The notes beneath the pieces were generated by a model that saw nothing but the letters and a program-made list of their open reading frames with translations, did no database searches and was not told the origin of the DNA. This document shows positions 53,143 through 61,855 of a stretch of DNA of 64,000 nt, piece by piece. This DNA is from JAKFEE01 sp036675815 (lineage in GTDB: Bacteria; Pseudomonadota; Alphaproteobacteria; Rhodospirillales; Magnetospirillaceae), in the NCBI GenBank assembly GCA_036675815.1, contig JAKFEE010000036.1, positions 69,408-133,407 on the forward strand, in the 5' to 3' direction. How positions within the stretch are numbered: position 1 is the first letter of the stretch; each line of letters starts with the position of its first letter. Position numbers and translations under genes: made by a program.

Positions 53143-53645
53143 GCCGTATTCTTATGCGAATTGCGCGAGGCAAACAAGGCATCGGCCACCAATAGCACGG
53201 CGCCCGCCGAGATGCCCATGTCGGCCACGTTGAACGCCGGCCAGTGATAGCCCGCCACATGCAAGTCGATGAAATCGGCAACTGCGCCAAAGCGGATGCG
53301 GTCGATCGCATTGCCGAGGGCGCCGCCGATGATCAGGGCGATGGCGGTGCGCAGCACCGGTTCGCGGGTGCGCGCCATCCACACCAGCAGCGCCACGACG
53401 ATGATCAGCGATAGGCCGGTCAGCAGCCAGGCGTTGTGTGGCCCGTCGTTGTTGAAGATACCGAAACTCACCCCGCGATTCCACGCCATGACGATGTTGA
53501 GGAACGAGGTCAGCGGAATGGCGTGCGGGGTGAAATATGGAGTGTCGGCGACCGCCTCGGGCCGCATCACCACGTCGACCACGTACCATTTCGACAACTG
53601 GTCGAGGACGAGCACGAGCGCGGCGATGACGAGGCCCTTGCGCAT
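53139..53645 (-). CDS. lspA: Lipoprotein signal peptidase (signal peptidase II)
   Basis: A 168-residue protein with four membrane helices. Family blocks are VLVLDQLSKWYV, FLNIVMAWNRGVSFGIF and the catalytic aspartate region GGALGNAIDRIRFGAVADFID (cited in part: NAIDR and VADFID) plus WPAFNVADMGIS. It cleaves prolipoproteins before the lipidated Cys. ATG 53645 lies one base after the ileS stop. The following DUF3035 lipoprotein overlaps its end. Confidence 0.95.
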   Translation of the reverse strand: MRKGLVIAALVLVLDQLSKWYVVDVVMRPEAVADTPYFTPHAIPLTSFLNIVMAWNRGVSFGIFNNDGPHNAWLLTGLSLIIVVALLVWMARTREPVLRTAIALIIGGALGNAIDRIRFGAVADFIDLHVAGYHWPAFNVADMGISAGAVLLVADALFASRNSHKNTA

Positions 53646-53646
53646 G

Positions 53647-56460
53647 TCAGCCTCCCAGCCGCGCGACTGCGTCGGCGCAACGGCCGCAGACGCCTTCGTG
53701 CTGGTGCTGGCCGACCTCGGGCAGGACCTTCCAGCACCGCAGGCATTTGCTGCCGTCCGACAGCCCCGGGACGACGCCAACGTCCTCGACGTCATCGAGG
53801 CGGAACGCCTCGCGCGGCGCCGGAGCGTAGAGGATGCCGATGCCCGAGGTGATGCAGATCTCGGCCAGGTCGAAACCGTCAAGGAGCGGCCGGTACTGCT
53901 CGCCGAGATAGAGCATCGGCGCCGCCTGCAGGCCGGAGCCGATGCGCTTGGCCGCTCGCTCGATCTCCAGCGCCCCGGTGACGACGCGGCGGATGTCGCG
54001 GATTCCCTGCCACTTCAGCGCCAGTTCCTCGTCGTACCAGTCGACCGGTACATCGGGGAAGGTGCGCAGATGTACGCTGCCGTCGCTGCCTGGGTGGCGG
54101 GCCAGCCACGCCTCTTCGGCGGTGAAGCACAGGAACGGCGCCAGCCAGGCGGTCAGGCACTCGAATAGCTGGTTCAGCACCGTGCGGCAGGCGCGGCGGC
54201 GCAGATCCTGCGGATGGTCGCAGTACAAGGAATCCTTGCGGATGTCGAAGTAGAAGGCCGACAGGTCGACCGCACAGAAGTTGTGCAGGTCGGTGAACAG
54301 GCCGTGGAACTGAAAGTCGTTGCAGGCGCGACGCATCTTGCCGTCGAGTTCGCTGAGGCGGTGCAGCACCCAGCGTTCCAGATCCGGCATCTGCGCCGGC
54401 TCGACCTTCTCGGCGTCGGTGAAGCCGTCGAGGTTGCCAAGCAGGTAGCGCAGCGTGTTGCGCAGGCGGCGATAGACGTCGACCTGGCTCTTGATGATCT
54501 CGGGGCCGATGCGCAGGTCGTCGGAATAGTCCGAGGCGACCACCCACAGGCGCAGGATGTCGGCGCCGTACTGCTTGACCACGTCCTGCGGGCTGACGAC
54601 GTTGCCGAGTGACTTCGACATCTTGCGGCCATGTTCGTCGAGGACGAAGCCGTGCGTCAGCACCGCGTCATAGGGCGCGCGGCCGCGCGTGCCGCAGGAT
54701 TCCAGCAGCGACGAATGGAACCAGCCGCGATGCTGGTCCGAGCCTTCCAGATAAAGCGAGGCCGGCCAGGTCAGGTCGGGCCACTCGTCGCCTTCGAGGA
54801 CGAAGCTGTGGGTGCAGCCCGAGTCGAACCAGACGTCGAGGATGTCGAAGACCTGCTCGTAGTCGGCGGGATCGTGGCCCTCGCCCAGGAAGTCTTCGGG
54901 CTTGCGGGTGAACCAGGCGTCGGCGCCCTCGGCCTCGACGGCGGCGACGATGCGCTCCAGCACCGCCGGATCGCGCAACGGCTCGCCGCTCTTCTTGTCG
55001 ACGAAGACGGCGATCGGCACGCCCCAGGCGCGCTGGCGCGACACGCACCAGTCGGGGCGGTTCTCGACCATCGAGAAGATGCGGTTGCGCCCGCCCGCCG
55101 GCACCCAACGGGTATCGTCGATGGCCGCCAGGGCCTTGGCGCGCAGGTCATTCTTCTCCATCGAGATGAACCACTGCGGCGTGTTGCGGAAGATCAGCGG
55201 CGCCTTCGAGCGCCAGGAATGCGGGTAGGAGTGGAGGATCTTGCCGTGGGCGAGCAGGGCGCCGGCGGCGGTCATCGCCTCGATGACCTCCTTGTGCACC
55301 TTGAACACGTGCTTGCCGGCGAACATCGGCACATGCGCCAGATAGGTGCCGTCGCCGCCGACTGTCTCGGGCACGGGCAGGCCGTTGGCCATGCCGAGAT
55401 GCCAGTCGTCCTCGCCATGGCCGGGCGCGATATGGACGAAGCCGGTGCCGGTGTCGGTGGTGACGAAGTCTCCGGCCAGCACCGGCACGTCGAAGTCGTA
55501 GCCGCCGGCGCGCAACGGATGGTGGCAGATGGTGCCGGCCAGATCGGCGCCCTTGAAGGTCGCCAGTTCCTGGTATTCAACGATGTCGGCGTTGCGGCAG
55601 ACGTCCTCGGCCAGTTCCTTGACGACGAGGAACTTGTCGCCCTCTTTGACCATGGCCTTGGGGCCGAGGCGGCTGGCCACCACCAGCACGTAGTCGAAGT
55701 CCGCGCCATAGGCGATGGCGCGGTTGCCGGGCATGGTCCACGGGGTCGTGGTCCAGATGACGATCGAGGCACCGGCCAGTTCGGGCCGCGACGGCTTCGC
55801 CACCGGGAACTTGACCCAGATCGTGTAGCTGGTGTGGTCGTGGTACTCGACCTCGGCCTCGGCCAGTGCGGTCTTCTCGACCACCGACCACAATACTGGC
55901 TTCGAGCCCTTGTAGAGGCCGCCATTCATCAGGAACTTGCCGAGTTCGCGCACGATCTGCGCCTCGGCCTTGTAGGTCATGGTGGTGTAGGGATGATCCC
56001 AGTCGCCCTCGACACCCAGGCGCTTGAATTCCTCGCGCTGGATGTCGATCCACTTGGCGGCGAAGTCGCGGCACTGCTGGCGAAATTCGACGACCGGCAC
56101 CGCGTCCTTGTCCAAGCCCTTGTCGCGATACTGCTCCTCGATCTTCCATTCGATGGGCAGGCCGTGGCAGTCCCAGCCGGGGATGTAGTTGCTGTCCTTG
56201 CCCAGCATCTGTTGCGAGCGGTTGATGACGTCCTTGAGGATCTTGTTGAGGGCGTGGCCGATGTGCAGGTGGCCGTTGGCGTAGGGCGGCCCGTCGTGCA
56301 GGATGAACTTGTCGCGCCCTTTCGCCGCCTCGCGCATGCGCTGGAACAGGTCCATCGCCCGCCAGCGCTCGAGCAGCTTCGGTTCGAGACCCGGCAGCCC
56401 CGCCTTCATCGGGAAATCGGTCTTGGGCAGGAACACGGTGTTCTTGTAGTCGGGGCTCAT
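53647..56460 (-). CDS. ileS: Isoleucyl-tRNA synthetase
   Basis: A 937-residue class I aminoacyl-tRNA synthetase. The HIGH-type motif is PYANGHLHIGH (residues 59-69) and the KMSKS motif lies in GRKMSKSLGN. Between them is the editing domain CP1 (VIWTTTPWTMPGNRAI). The C-terminal zinc finger (CLRCWKVLPEVG, then CGRCADAV) marks the long bacterial type. ATG 56460 overlaps the ribF stop (ATGA). Confidence 0.97.
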   Translation of the reverse strand: MSPDYKNTVFLPKTDFPMKAGLPGLEPKLLERWRAMDLFQRMREAAKGRDKFILHDGPPYANGHLHIGHALNKILKDVINRSQQMLGKDSNYIPGWDCHGLPIEWKIEEQYRDKGLDKDAVPVVEFRQQCRDFAAKWIDIQREEFKRLGVEGDWDHPYTTMTYKAEAQIVRELGKFLMNGGLYKGSKPVLWSVVEKTALAEAEVEYHDHTSYTIWVKFPVAKPSRPELAGASIVIWTTTPWTMPGNRAIAYGADFDYVLVVASRLGPKAMVKEGDKFLVVKELAEDVCRNADIVEYQELATFKGADLAGTICHHPLRAGGYDFDVPVLAGDFVTTDTGTGFVHIAPGHGEDDWHLGMANGLPVPETVGGDGTYLAHVPMFAGKHVFKVHKEVIEAMTAAGALLAHGKILHSYPHSWRSKAPLIFRNTPQWFISMEKNDLRAKALAAIDDTRWVPAGGRNRIFSMVENRPDWCVSRQRAWGVPIAVFVDKKSGEPLRDPAVLERIVAAVEAEGADAWFTRKPEDFLGEGHDPADYEQVFDILDVWFDSGCTHSFVLEGDEWPDLTWPASLYLEGSDQHRGWFHSSLLESCGTRGRAPYDAVLTHGFVLDEHGRKMSKSLGNVVSPQDVVKQYGADILRLWVVASDYSDDLRIGPEIIKSQVDVYRRLRNTLRYLLGNLDGFTDAEKVEPAQMPDLERWVLHRLSELDGKMRRACNDFQFHGLFTDLHNFCAVDLSAFYFDIRKDSLYCDHPQDLRRRACRTVLNQLFECLTAWLAPFLCFTAEEAWLARHPGSDGSVHLRTFPDVPVDWYDEELALKWQGIRDIRRVVTGALEIERAAKRIGSGLQAAPMLYLGEQYRPLLDGFDLAEICITSGIGILYAPAPREAFRLDDVEDVGVVPGLSDGSKCLRCWKVLPEVGQHQHEGVCGRCADAVARLGG

Positions 56461-57458
56461 GGTCGGGCTCGGTCTTGTCTGGCGGTGGGGACCATGGGGC
56501 CTGGTCCGTGGTTGAAATGGCGATCGGCAAGGATGCGGCGGGCGGCGGCCGTATCCTCGGCTATCTGGGCCGTCAATGCGTCAACGCCGTCAAAGCGGCG
56601 CTCGGGCCTGAGGAATTCGATCAGGGCGACACGCATGTGCTGGCCGTACAGATCGCCGCTGAAATCGAACAGGTGCGTCTCCAGCAGCACGTCCTTGCCG
56701 CCGAAGGTCGGGCGCCGGCCGAAATTGGCAACCCCGTCGTGCCAGACGGTGGCGCCGCCGCGGTCGAGCCCGGCCCGCACCGCGTAGACCCCGGTGGCGG
56801 GGCGCAGGTACTCGCCCAGCGCGACGTTGGCGGTGGGAAAGCCGATGGTGCGGCCCCTGGCGTCGCCGTGTTCGACCCGCCCCTCGATCTCCCAATAGTG
56901 GCCCAGCAACTGCGCGGCGTGCATCGGTTTGCCGGCCTCGAGCAGTTCACGCACGCGCGTCGACGAATAGACCCGTCCGGCACTGTCGACGGCGGCCGGC
57001 ACGCAGGTCGCGCCGAAGCCGCGGGTCGCCGCCATTTCGCCTAGGACCATGCAATTGCCGGTGCGGCCCTTGCCAAAAACGTAGTCGTAGCCGACCACGA
57101 CATGACTGACGCCCAAGCCGCCGATCAGCACCTGTTCGACGAATTCATCGGCCGAGTGGCTGGCGAAGGCCAGGTCGAAGTGCTGCATGTAGAGAAAATC
57201 GGCGCCCAACGCCTCGATGTGCCGGGCCTTGATGCGATAGGGCGTCAGCCGGAATGGCGGCTGGTCCGGCGTGAACACCGTGCGCGGATGAGGCTCGAAG
57301 GTCATGACCCCGAAGGGGCGGCCGCTGGCCCGGGCGATGCGCCCGGCCTCGCCGATCACCGCCTGGTGACCCAGATGGACCCCGTCGAAATTGCCGAGCG
57401 CCACCACCCCGCCACGGACATCGGCAGGTAATTCGGTGTGGTGGCGAAAGATGCGCAT
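56457..57458 (-). CDS. ribF: Bifunctional riboflavin kinase / FMN adenylyltransferase
   Basis: A 333-residue RibF. The nucleotidyltransferase half has LGNFDGVHLGHQAVI near residue 21 and YVFGKGRTGNC. The kinase half has TIGFPTANVAL and the beta-barrel end GVANFGRRPTF followed by ETHLFDFSGDLYG. It makes FMN and FAD in the cytoplasm. Its stop overlaps the ileS ATG, the common ribF-ileS-lspA order of proteobacteria. Confidence 0.96.
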   Translation of the reverse strand: MRIFRHHTELPADVRGGVVALGNFDGVHLGHQAVIGEAGRIARASGRPFGVMTFEPHPRTVFTPDQPPFRLTPYRIKARHIEALGADFLYMQHFDLAFASHSADEFVEQVLIGGLGVSHVVVGYDYVFGKGRTGNCMVLGEMAATRGFGATCVPAAVDSAGRVYSSTRVRELLEAGKPMHAAQLLGHYWEIEGRVEHGDARGRTIGFPTANVALGEYLRPATGVYAVRAGLDRGGATVWHDGVANFGRRPTFGGKDVLLETHLFDFSGDLYGQHMRVALIEFLRPERRFDGVDALTAQIAEDTAAARRILADRHFNHGPGPMVPTARQDRARP

Positions 57459-57582
57459 CGCGGCGTAGATCCTCTCACCGGCGGGGGCGATGGACGGTAA
57501 GGGGTATCCGATGGCCGGCCGAAGCGCAACAGTGGAGACACGCCAGCGCGTGTCCCCGCTTCGAAAGGCCGATGCGCGGATG

Positions 57583-58017
57583 TCAGTCGCGAGCCGGCAC
57601 CATCAGTGTCGCCTCGCCGTCGACGATGAGGGTATCGCCGACGTGGCAGGTGGTCTTGAATACGGCTCGGTGCTTTTCGGGGATCAGTTCGGTCAATTCG
57701 ACCCGCGCGATCACGGTATCGCCGACATGCACCGGCGCCTTGAAGCGAAGGCTCTGCGCGACGTAGATGCAACCGGGGCCTGGCAGTCGGGTGCCTAGAA
57801 CGGCCGAGATGAACGCCGCCGACAGCATGCCGTGGGCGATGCGCCCCTTGAACGCGGTTTTCCGCGCGTAATCCTCGTTGACGTGCACCGGATTGAAATC
57901 GCCGGAAATTCCGGCGAAGCCGATGATGTCGGCCTCGGTGATCGTCTTGCCGAACTCGCCAGTCATGCCGACCCTGAGATCTTCGAATTCATAGCCGTTG
58001 AAGCTCTCGGGATGCAT
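57583..58017 (-). CDS. MaoC-like dehydratase (R-specific enoyl-CoA hydratase)
   Basis: A 144-residue hotdog-fold protein. The hydratase motif is in FAGISGDFNPVHVNEDYARKT (catalytic Asp and His, cited in part), followed by GRIAHGMLSAAFIS and SLRFKAPVHVGDTV. It hydrates enoyl-CoA intermediates, for fatty-acid breakdown or PHA precursor supply. ATG 58017 has GAGG 6 bases before it; an in-frame ATG at 58029 is the alternative. It is the first gene of the minus-strand run, 125 bases from ribF. Confidence 0.9.
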   Translation of the reverse strand: MHPESFNGYEFEDLRVGMTGEFGKTITEADIIGFAGISGDFNPVHVNEDYARKTAFKGRIAHGMLSAAFISAVLGTRLPGPGCIYVAQSLRFKAPVHVGDTVIARVELTELIPEKHRAVFKTTCHVGDTLIVDGEATLMVPARD

Positions 58018-58167
58018 GTCGTGCCTCATGCTGCGTTGCAACAACAAGCCGAGTATAGTCCTGGGGCATTTCGCCGACAACCGTTGGCGCACTGCACAAA
58101 AGTAAGGCTTGACCGCTGGCCGGCGCTCGCCCGAATGTCGGCGCCCCGGAGTCGGAGGATAGTGGGT

Positions 58168-58452
58168 ATGCGGCGACGGCTGCTGACGGCGGTGGTTATG
58201 GTGATGGGGCTGGGTGCGTGCGCGGAGAGGCCGGTGCTGTGGGCCAATGCGGAAGTGTCGGGTGAGCGCGCCGGCACGGATCTCGCCGCGTGCCGGCGTT
58301 GGGCCGACGATCGCCTCGATCCCGGTCGCGTCGCCGAGGAAACGGCGGATTCTCCCCTGCGCGCCGCCGAACGCAGCCAGGCACGCGGCCGCCTCGACGC
58401 ATTGGTGGCCGCGTGCATGCGCAGCAAAGGATACCGCCCGAAAGCCCGCTAG
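58168..58452 (+). CDS. Small lipoprotein, 94 aa
   Basis: A lipoprotein signal peptide (MRRRLLTAVVMVMGLGAC) with lipobox GLGAC precedes a short charged mature part with TDLAACRRWADDRLDP and a C-terminal CMRSKGYRPKAR. The mature Cys residues (one in LAACRR, one in CMRSKGY) may pair. The ATG at 58168 has GGAGGAT about 9 bases upstream. It is divergent from the MaoC-like gene. No family name known; the CMxxKGY ending recurs in small proteobacterial lipoproteins. Confidence 0.75.
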   Translation: MRRRLLTAVVMVMGLGACAERPVLWANAEVSGERAGTDLAACRRWADDRLDPGRVAEETADSPLRAAERSQARGRLDALVAACMRSKGYRPKAR

Positions 58453-58472
58453 CGCGGAAAGATGGGCCGCCC

Positions 58473-58527
58473 GGAGCGCGGAGCTCCAGCTCCGCAGTCC
58501 ACGTGCGGACCTGGAGGTCCGCGCCCC
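58473..58527. repeat. Palindromic element, copy 2
   Basis: The left arm (58473-58495) is identical to that of the copy at 10694. The spacer is AGTCCACGT, and the right arm (58505-58527) differs from perfect complementarity at three positions. It lies between the convergent lipoprotein and methyltransferase genes, as copy 1 lies between two convergent genes. Confidence 0.85.
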
Positions 58528-58530
58528 AGG

Positions 58531-59304
58531 TCAGCGCCGGGTGGCGACAACGAACAGCCGGCGGAAGGGCAGCAGGGTGATGCCATCGTCGCGGCGCGGA
58601 TAGGCCGCCGCCATGCGCGCCGCATAGGCGGCCAGGAATTCGTCGCGGTCTGCGCCGGCCAGCGCCTGCAGGAACGGCGCCAGGGCCGTGCCCTTGGCCC
58701 ATTGCACCACCGGGTCGGCGCCGCTCAGCGCCTGCAGATATTCGGTTTCCCAGACGTCGAGCGTCGCGGCCTGCGGGCTCAGGATGTCGTAGTAAAGGCT
58801 TGGCGGCCCGACCGGTGCGGCGCGCAACAAACCCTGAAGCCGCGGCGCCCAGCGCGGATGCGTCGCCAGTTCGGCGATGGCCGTGTGGGTGGCGGCGCCA
58901 TGGTTGCGCGGCATCTGTACCGCCAGGACGCCGCCGGTGGGCAGCGCCGCCAGCAGCCGGCGAAACAGCCGGGGGTGATCGTCAAGCCAGTGAAGGGCGG
59001 CATTGGAAAAGATCAACTCGGCCGTCGCCTCCGGCTGCCATGCCCCGACATCGGCGTCGAGCCAGCGGATGGCGCCCGGAGATTGGCGCCGTGCCGCCGC
59101 CAGCATGTCGGGCGAGGAATCGACGCCGGTGACCGCCGCCTGTGGCCAGCGCTCGGCCAGCAGCCGGGTGGCCGCGCCGGCGCCGCAGCCCAGGTCATAG
59201 ATGCGTCGCGGCGCCTCGATCGGTATGCGGGCCAGCAGATCGATGACAGGGCGCAGCCGATGATCGGCGAAGCGGGCATACTGCCCGGGGTCCCAGCGCA
59301 TCAC
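58531..59304 (-). CDS. tam: Trans-aconitate 2-methyltransferase-like
   Basis: A 257-residue SAM-dependent methyltransferase. Motif I is YDLGCGAGAATRLLAERWP (about residues 36-54). The Tam-type start MMRWDPGQYARFADHRLRP and FSNAALHWLDDH are typical of the family. It methylates trans-aconitate, an inhibitor of the TCA cycle. The stop lies only 3 bases from the palindromic element. It appears monocistronic. Confidence 0.9.
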   Translation of the reverse strand: MMRWDPGQYARFADHRLRPVIDLLARIPIEAPRRIYDLGCGAGAATRLLAERWPQAAVTGVDSSPDMLAAARRQSPGAIRWLDADVGAWQPEATAELIFSNAALHWLDDHPRLFRRLLAALPTGGVLAVQMPRNHGAATHTAIAELATHPRWAPRLQGLLRAAPVGPPSLYYDILSPQAATLDVWETEYLQALSGADPVVQWAKGTALAPFLQALAGADRDEFLAAYAARMAAAYPRRDDGITLLPFRRLFVVATRR

Positions 59305-59340
59305 GTACCCTCGTTGGGGAATGGCGAGACCTCGCGCACC

Positions 59341-59676
59341 TTACCGCTTCGCGGCGCGGTGCAGGATCAGGTATTCCCCCATGCCTTCGACGACGGCGGC
59401 GTCGCCGATGTAGACCCGCCGCAGCAGGTCAGGATCGACGATCGTCTCGCCGTGTGGGCCGACACGGCAGCGCCCGCCGGTCGCGGCCCCCTGCTGCGCC
59501 GCCGTTTGGGCAGGCACGGCCATGATCGCCGGAAGGCCGTCGACGCCGGCGATACACTCCAGGAGCAGGTCGCGCCCACTCAGGGCCTGGGCAAAGTTCG
59601 CCGGCAAGGTCAACTGGCCGTCGCGGCCGACCGCAATTTGAAACGAGCCCATGAACACGGTTGCCCCCTTGCCCAT
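59341..59676 (-). CDS. AbrB/MraZ-like small protein
   Basis: About 111 residues from ATG 59676 (MGKGATVF); an internal ATG at 59652 (MGSFQIAV) is an alternative. The segment VFMGSFQIAVGRDGQLTLPA resembles the swapped-hairpin AbrB/MraZ motif (G-R-x-x-L-P-A). The C-terminal half (DPDLLRRVYIGDAAVVEGMG) repeats a weaker version, which suggests a MraZ-like duplicated fold. It is not in a division (dcw) cluster, so it may be an orphan DNA-binding protein. Assignment is tentative. Confidence 0.5.
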   Translation of the reverse strand: MGKGATVFMGSFQIAVGRDGQLTLPANFAQALSGRDLLLECIAGVDGLPAIMAVPAQTAAQQGAATGGRCRVGPHGETIVDPDLLRRVYIGDAAVVEGMGEYLILHRAAKR

Positions 59677-59812
59677 GACGCGGCGTGCGGCATTATTTTT
59701 CCGACACGTTACGGGCCGAGCCGTGGTCTCGCAACTAGACAAAGGTGTGGATTTGTCAACATTTGCGAAATAAACAACGAAAAAGAGCAAAATTGCTTCC
59801 GACCGTCAAACT

Positions 59813-60538
59813 TCAGCGAAATGACTGCCGTCGCTGGAGATGAGCATAGATGACCGGGGCCAGGGCCAAGGCGGCCAGGCCGAGCAGCGGCAGCAGCATC
59901 TCGGGCGACCACAGCATGTCGGCGGTGAGGTGCGGCCGATCGAGCATGCCGGCGAAGGCGGCGCCCAAGGCGGTGAAGATGATCGAACCGGGAATGACGC
60001 CGAGGAAGGTGCCCAGGGCATAGGTGCGCAGGCGCATGCCGACCAGGGCCGGCACCAGATTGACCACCCAGAAGGGAAACAGCGGCAGAATTCGCAGCGC
60101 GATCAGGTAGTTCAGCGCGTGATGCCGAAAGCCTGGCTCGACGCGGCCGAGGAAGGTGACGGCGCGGCGGCGCAGGCCGTCGCCCACCACCAGCCGGGCG
60201 ATCAGGAAGGCGGCCACGGCGCCGACGGTCGAGCCGATGACGGTATAGATCGTCCCGGCGACGATGCCGAACAAGAAGCCGCCAACGATGGCCAGCCACA
60301 CCCCGCCGGGCAGCGACAGCACGACGCAGGCGACGTAGGCTGCGATGTAAAGGCCGATCGCCACCGCCTGGTGCTGGCGCACCCAGCCCGTCAGCACGAA
60401 TCGGCGATTGTGGACCTCGGCGAACAGCGCCTGCGCATCGACGAGGAAGCCGGCCAGCGTGGTGGCGAGCAACACGGCCAGCAGGGCGAGGCGCAGCAGC
60501 CAGCGGCGGCGATGGGCGGCATGATCGGGCGTTTCCAT
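59813..60538 (-). CDS. TVP38/TMEM64-family (DedA-like) membrane protein
   Basis: A 241-residue polytopic membrane protein. The core SLPGGVWLAIVGGFLFGI, GSTVGAVAAFLIAR and the C-terminal RILPLFPFWVVNLVPALVG match the SNARE-associated/VTT domain. VTT proteins of this and the DedA group are implicated in lipid scrambling and undecaprenyl phosphate recycling. ATG 60538 (METPDHAAHRRR) gives the normal length. It is divergent from tRNA-Leu. Confidence 0.88.
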   Translation of the reverse strand: METPDHAAHRRRWLLRLALLAVLLATTLAGFLVDAQALFAEVHNRRFVLTGWVRQHQAVAIGLYIAAYVACVVLSLPGGVWLAIVGGFLFGIVAGTIYTVIGSTVGAVAAFLIARLVVGDGLRRRAVTFLGRVEPGFRHHALNYLIALRILPLFPFWVVNLVPALVGMRLRTYALGTFLGVIPGSIIFTALGAAFAGMLDRPHLTADMLWSPEMLLPLLGLAALALAPVIYAHLQRRQSFR

Positions 60539-60648
60539 GGCGTGCAGATGGCGTCGCCGAAGGCCCGCAGCCAGCCGCCTTGTGGCGGCGCTCAAAATCG
60601 TTGACCCGGCCCGGCCCTTGACTATGATCGCAGCCCTTGCCGTCCGGT

Positions 60649-60734
60649 GCCCCAGTGGCGGAATGGTAGACGCGGCAGACTCAAAATCTGTTGCTGGCAA
60701 CAGCGTGCTGGTTCGAGTCCGGCCTGGGGCACCA
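60649..60734 (+). tRNA. tRNA-Leu (anticodon CAA)
   Basis: The acceptor stem GCCCCAG (60649-60655) pairs with CTGGGGC (60724-60730), followed by A73 and an encoded CCA (60732-60734). The anticodon loop CTCAAAA carries CAA. A long variable arm (TTGCTGGCAACAGCG region) and the T-arm GGTTCGAGTCC identify tRNA-Leu reading UUG. Confidence 0.95.
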
Positions 60735-61060
60735 ATCCTTTCAACGGCTCGGCACGAACCCGGGCGGGCACGGCCGGGTGTTCGCGCTTAGGCAGGCCGG
60801 ACGCGCTGCCGCCAGACGCCTGGTCCATGTGGATAATCGCCCTGCCGTTCGGGCGCGGCTTGCCTAGGCGGCTATGCCGACCGGGAGGTGGCGTTCGATC
60901 AAGTGGGCGTGGTGCACATCGGGAGCACCACCTCCTAATCCCTTCGCATCGCGGCGAGCAAGACAGCCTCACCCCAGTTTTTGAGGACGAGCGGGCGAAC
61001 GCCGGCGGGAGTCCTCGAGGTGGGCCGCACGTGCGCGGCCGATTGATCACAGGTGTGGAG
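60735..61060. promoter_or_regulatory. Leader region of the third LuxR-type regulator
   Basis: About 325 bases without a convincing gene. A perfect inverted repeat GTGGTGC-(9)-GCACCAC lies at 60909-60931, within a larger symmetric block from GGAGGTGG (about 60886) to CCACCTCC (60928-60935). It could be an operator or an attenuator-like hairpin. The rest looks unstructured. Confidence 0.4.
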
Positions 61061-61855
61061 ATGGCGGACAACATATCCATCTTCGGCGGCCCTCGCGCGC
61101 CGCGCCACCTCCAGCCTGAACCAACGGTCAGCAACAAGCGTAAGCGGAGCAACCGTTCGCGGCGCCTCACCATCAGGATTGTCGCCAGCCAGCCGCTCAT
61201 CCGCGACCTCCTCACCGAATGGCTTAATCGCATCGGCGGCAATGCCGAGCTCAGCACGGTCGCCTCGACCAAGCGGCTTTGCATCCTGCTGGGCAGCGAG
61301 GGAGCGGTGCGCCCCGACCTGGTCGTCATCGGCTGTCCGGCATTGTCGGCCGACGAGATCCGCGCCGAGGTTTTCCACGCCGCACTGCTGCCGAGCGGGG
61401 TTCCGGTCATCGTCGTCGCCGATTGCGAGAACCGCGGCCTGATCGCCGGCCTCCTGGGCCAGGGCATACGCGGTTACGTCCCGACACGCTTGGAGCCGGA
61501 CGTAGCCGACGCCGCGATTCGCTTGGTCCTGGCCGGTGGCACCTTCGTGCCGCCGTGTGTGCTGCCGCAGGTGCCGGTCGCCGAGGATCCTCCGGCAGAG
61601 CCGAACGGCGAGGCCGCCAATGCGGAGCACGCTCTTGGCCTGACCCGGCGAGAGGTCGAGGTGCTGATGGCCCTGAAGGAAGGAATGTCGAACCGCCATA
61701 TCGCCGGCAGCCTGGGCATTTCGGAAAGTACGGTGGTGTCACACATTCGCAACCTCATGCGCAAGGTCGGGGCCACCAACCGCACCGAGGCGGTCTACAT
61801 GGCCCTGCGCCGCCTGGGCGCAACGCAGCCGCCGGGTGGGCCGGACGAGTCGTGA
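61061..61855 (+). CDS. LuxR-type response regulator lacking phospho-acceptor Asp
   Basis: A 264-residue protein. A basic leader (NKRKRSNRSRR) precedes a receiver-like domain whose acceptor strand reads PDLVVIGCPALSA, without Asp. The HTH is complete (LTRREVEVLMALKEGMSNRHI, LGISESTVVSHIRNLMRKV). RGYVPTRLEPDVADAAIRLVL closely matches the regulator at 35093. The start ATG 61061 follows AGGTGTGGAG. Its only downstream neighbour is the giant acidic-repeat gene, which it may control. Confidence 0.85.
   Translation: MADNISIFGGPRAPRHLQPEPTVSNKRKRSNRSRRLTIRIVASQPLIRDLLTEWLNRIGGNAELSTVASTKRLCILLGSEGAVRPDLVVIGCPALSADEIRAEVFHAALLPSGVPVIVVADCENRGLIAGLLGQGIRGYVPTRLEPDVADAAIRLVLAGGTFVPPCVLPQVPVAEDPPAEPNGEAANAEHALGLTRREVEVLMALKEGMSNRHIAGSLGISESTVVSHIRNLMRKVGATNRTEAVYMALRRLGATQPPGGPDES

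Noticed and set aside
54631..56787. Long open frame antisense to ileS (718 codons)
   Set aside because: ileS has all catalytic motifs in the other strand; the antisense translation is low in variety and shows no domain.
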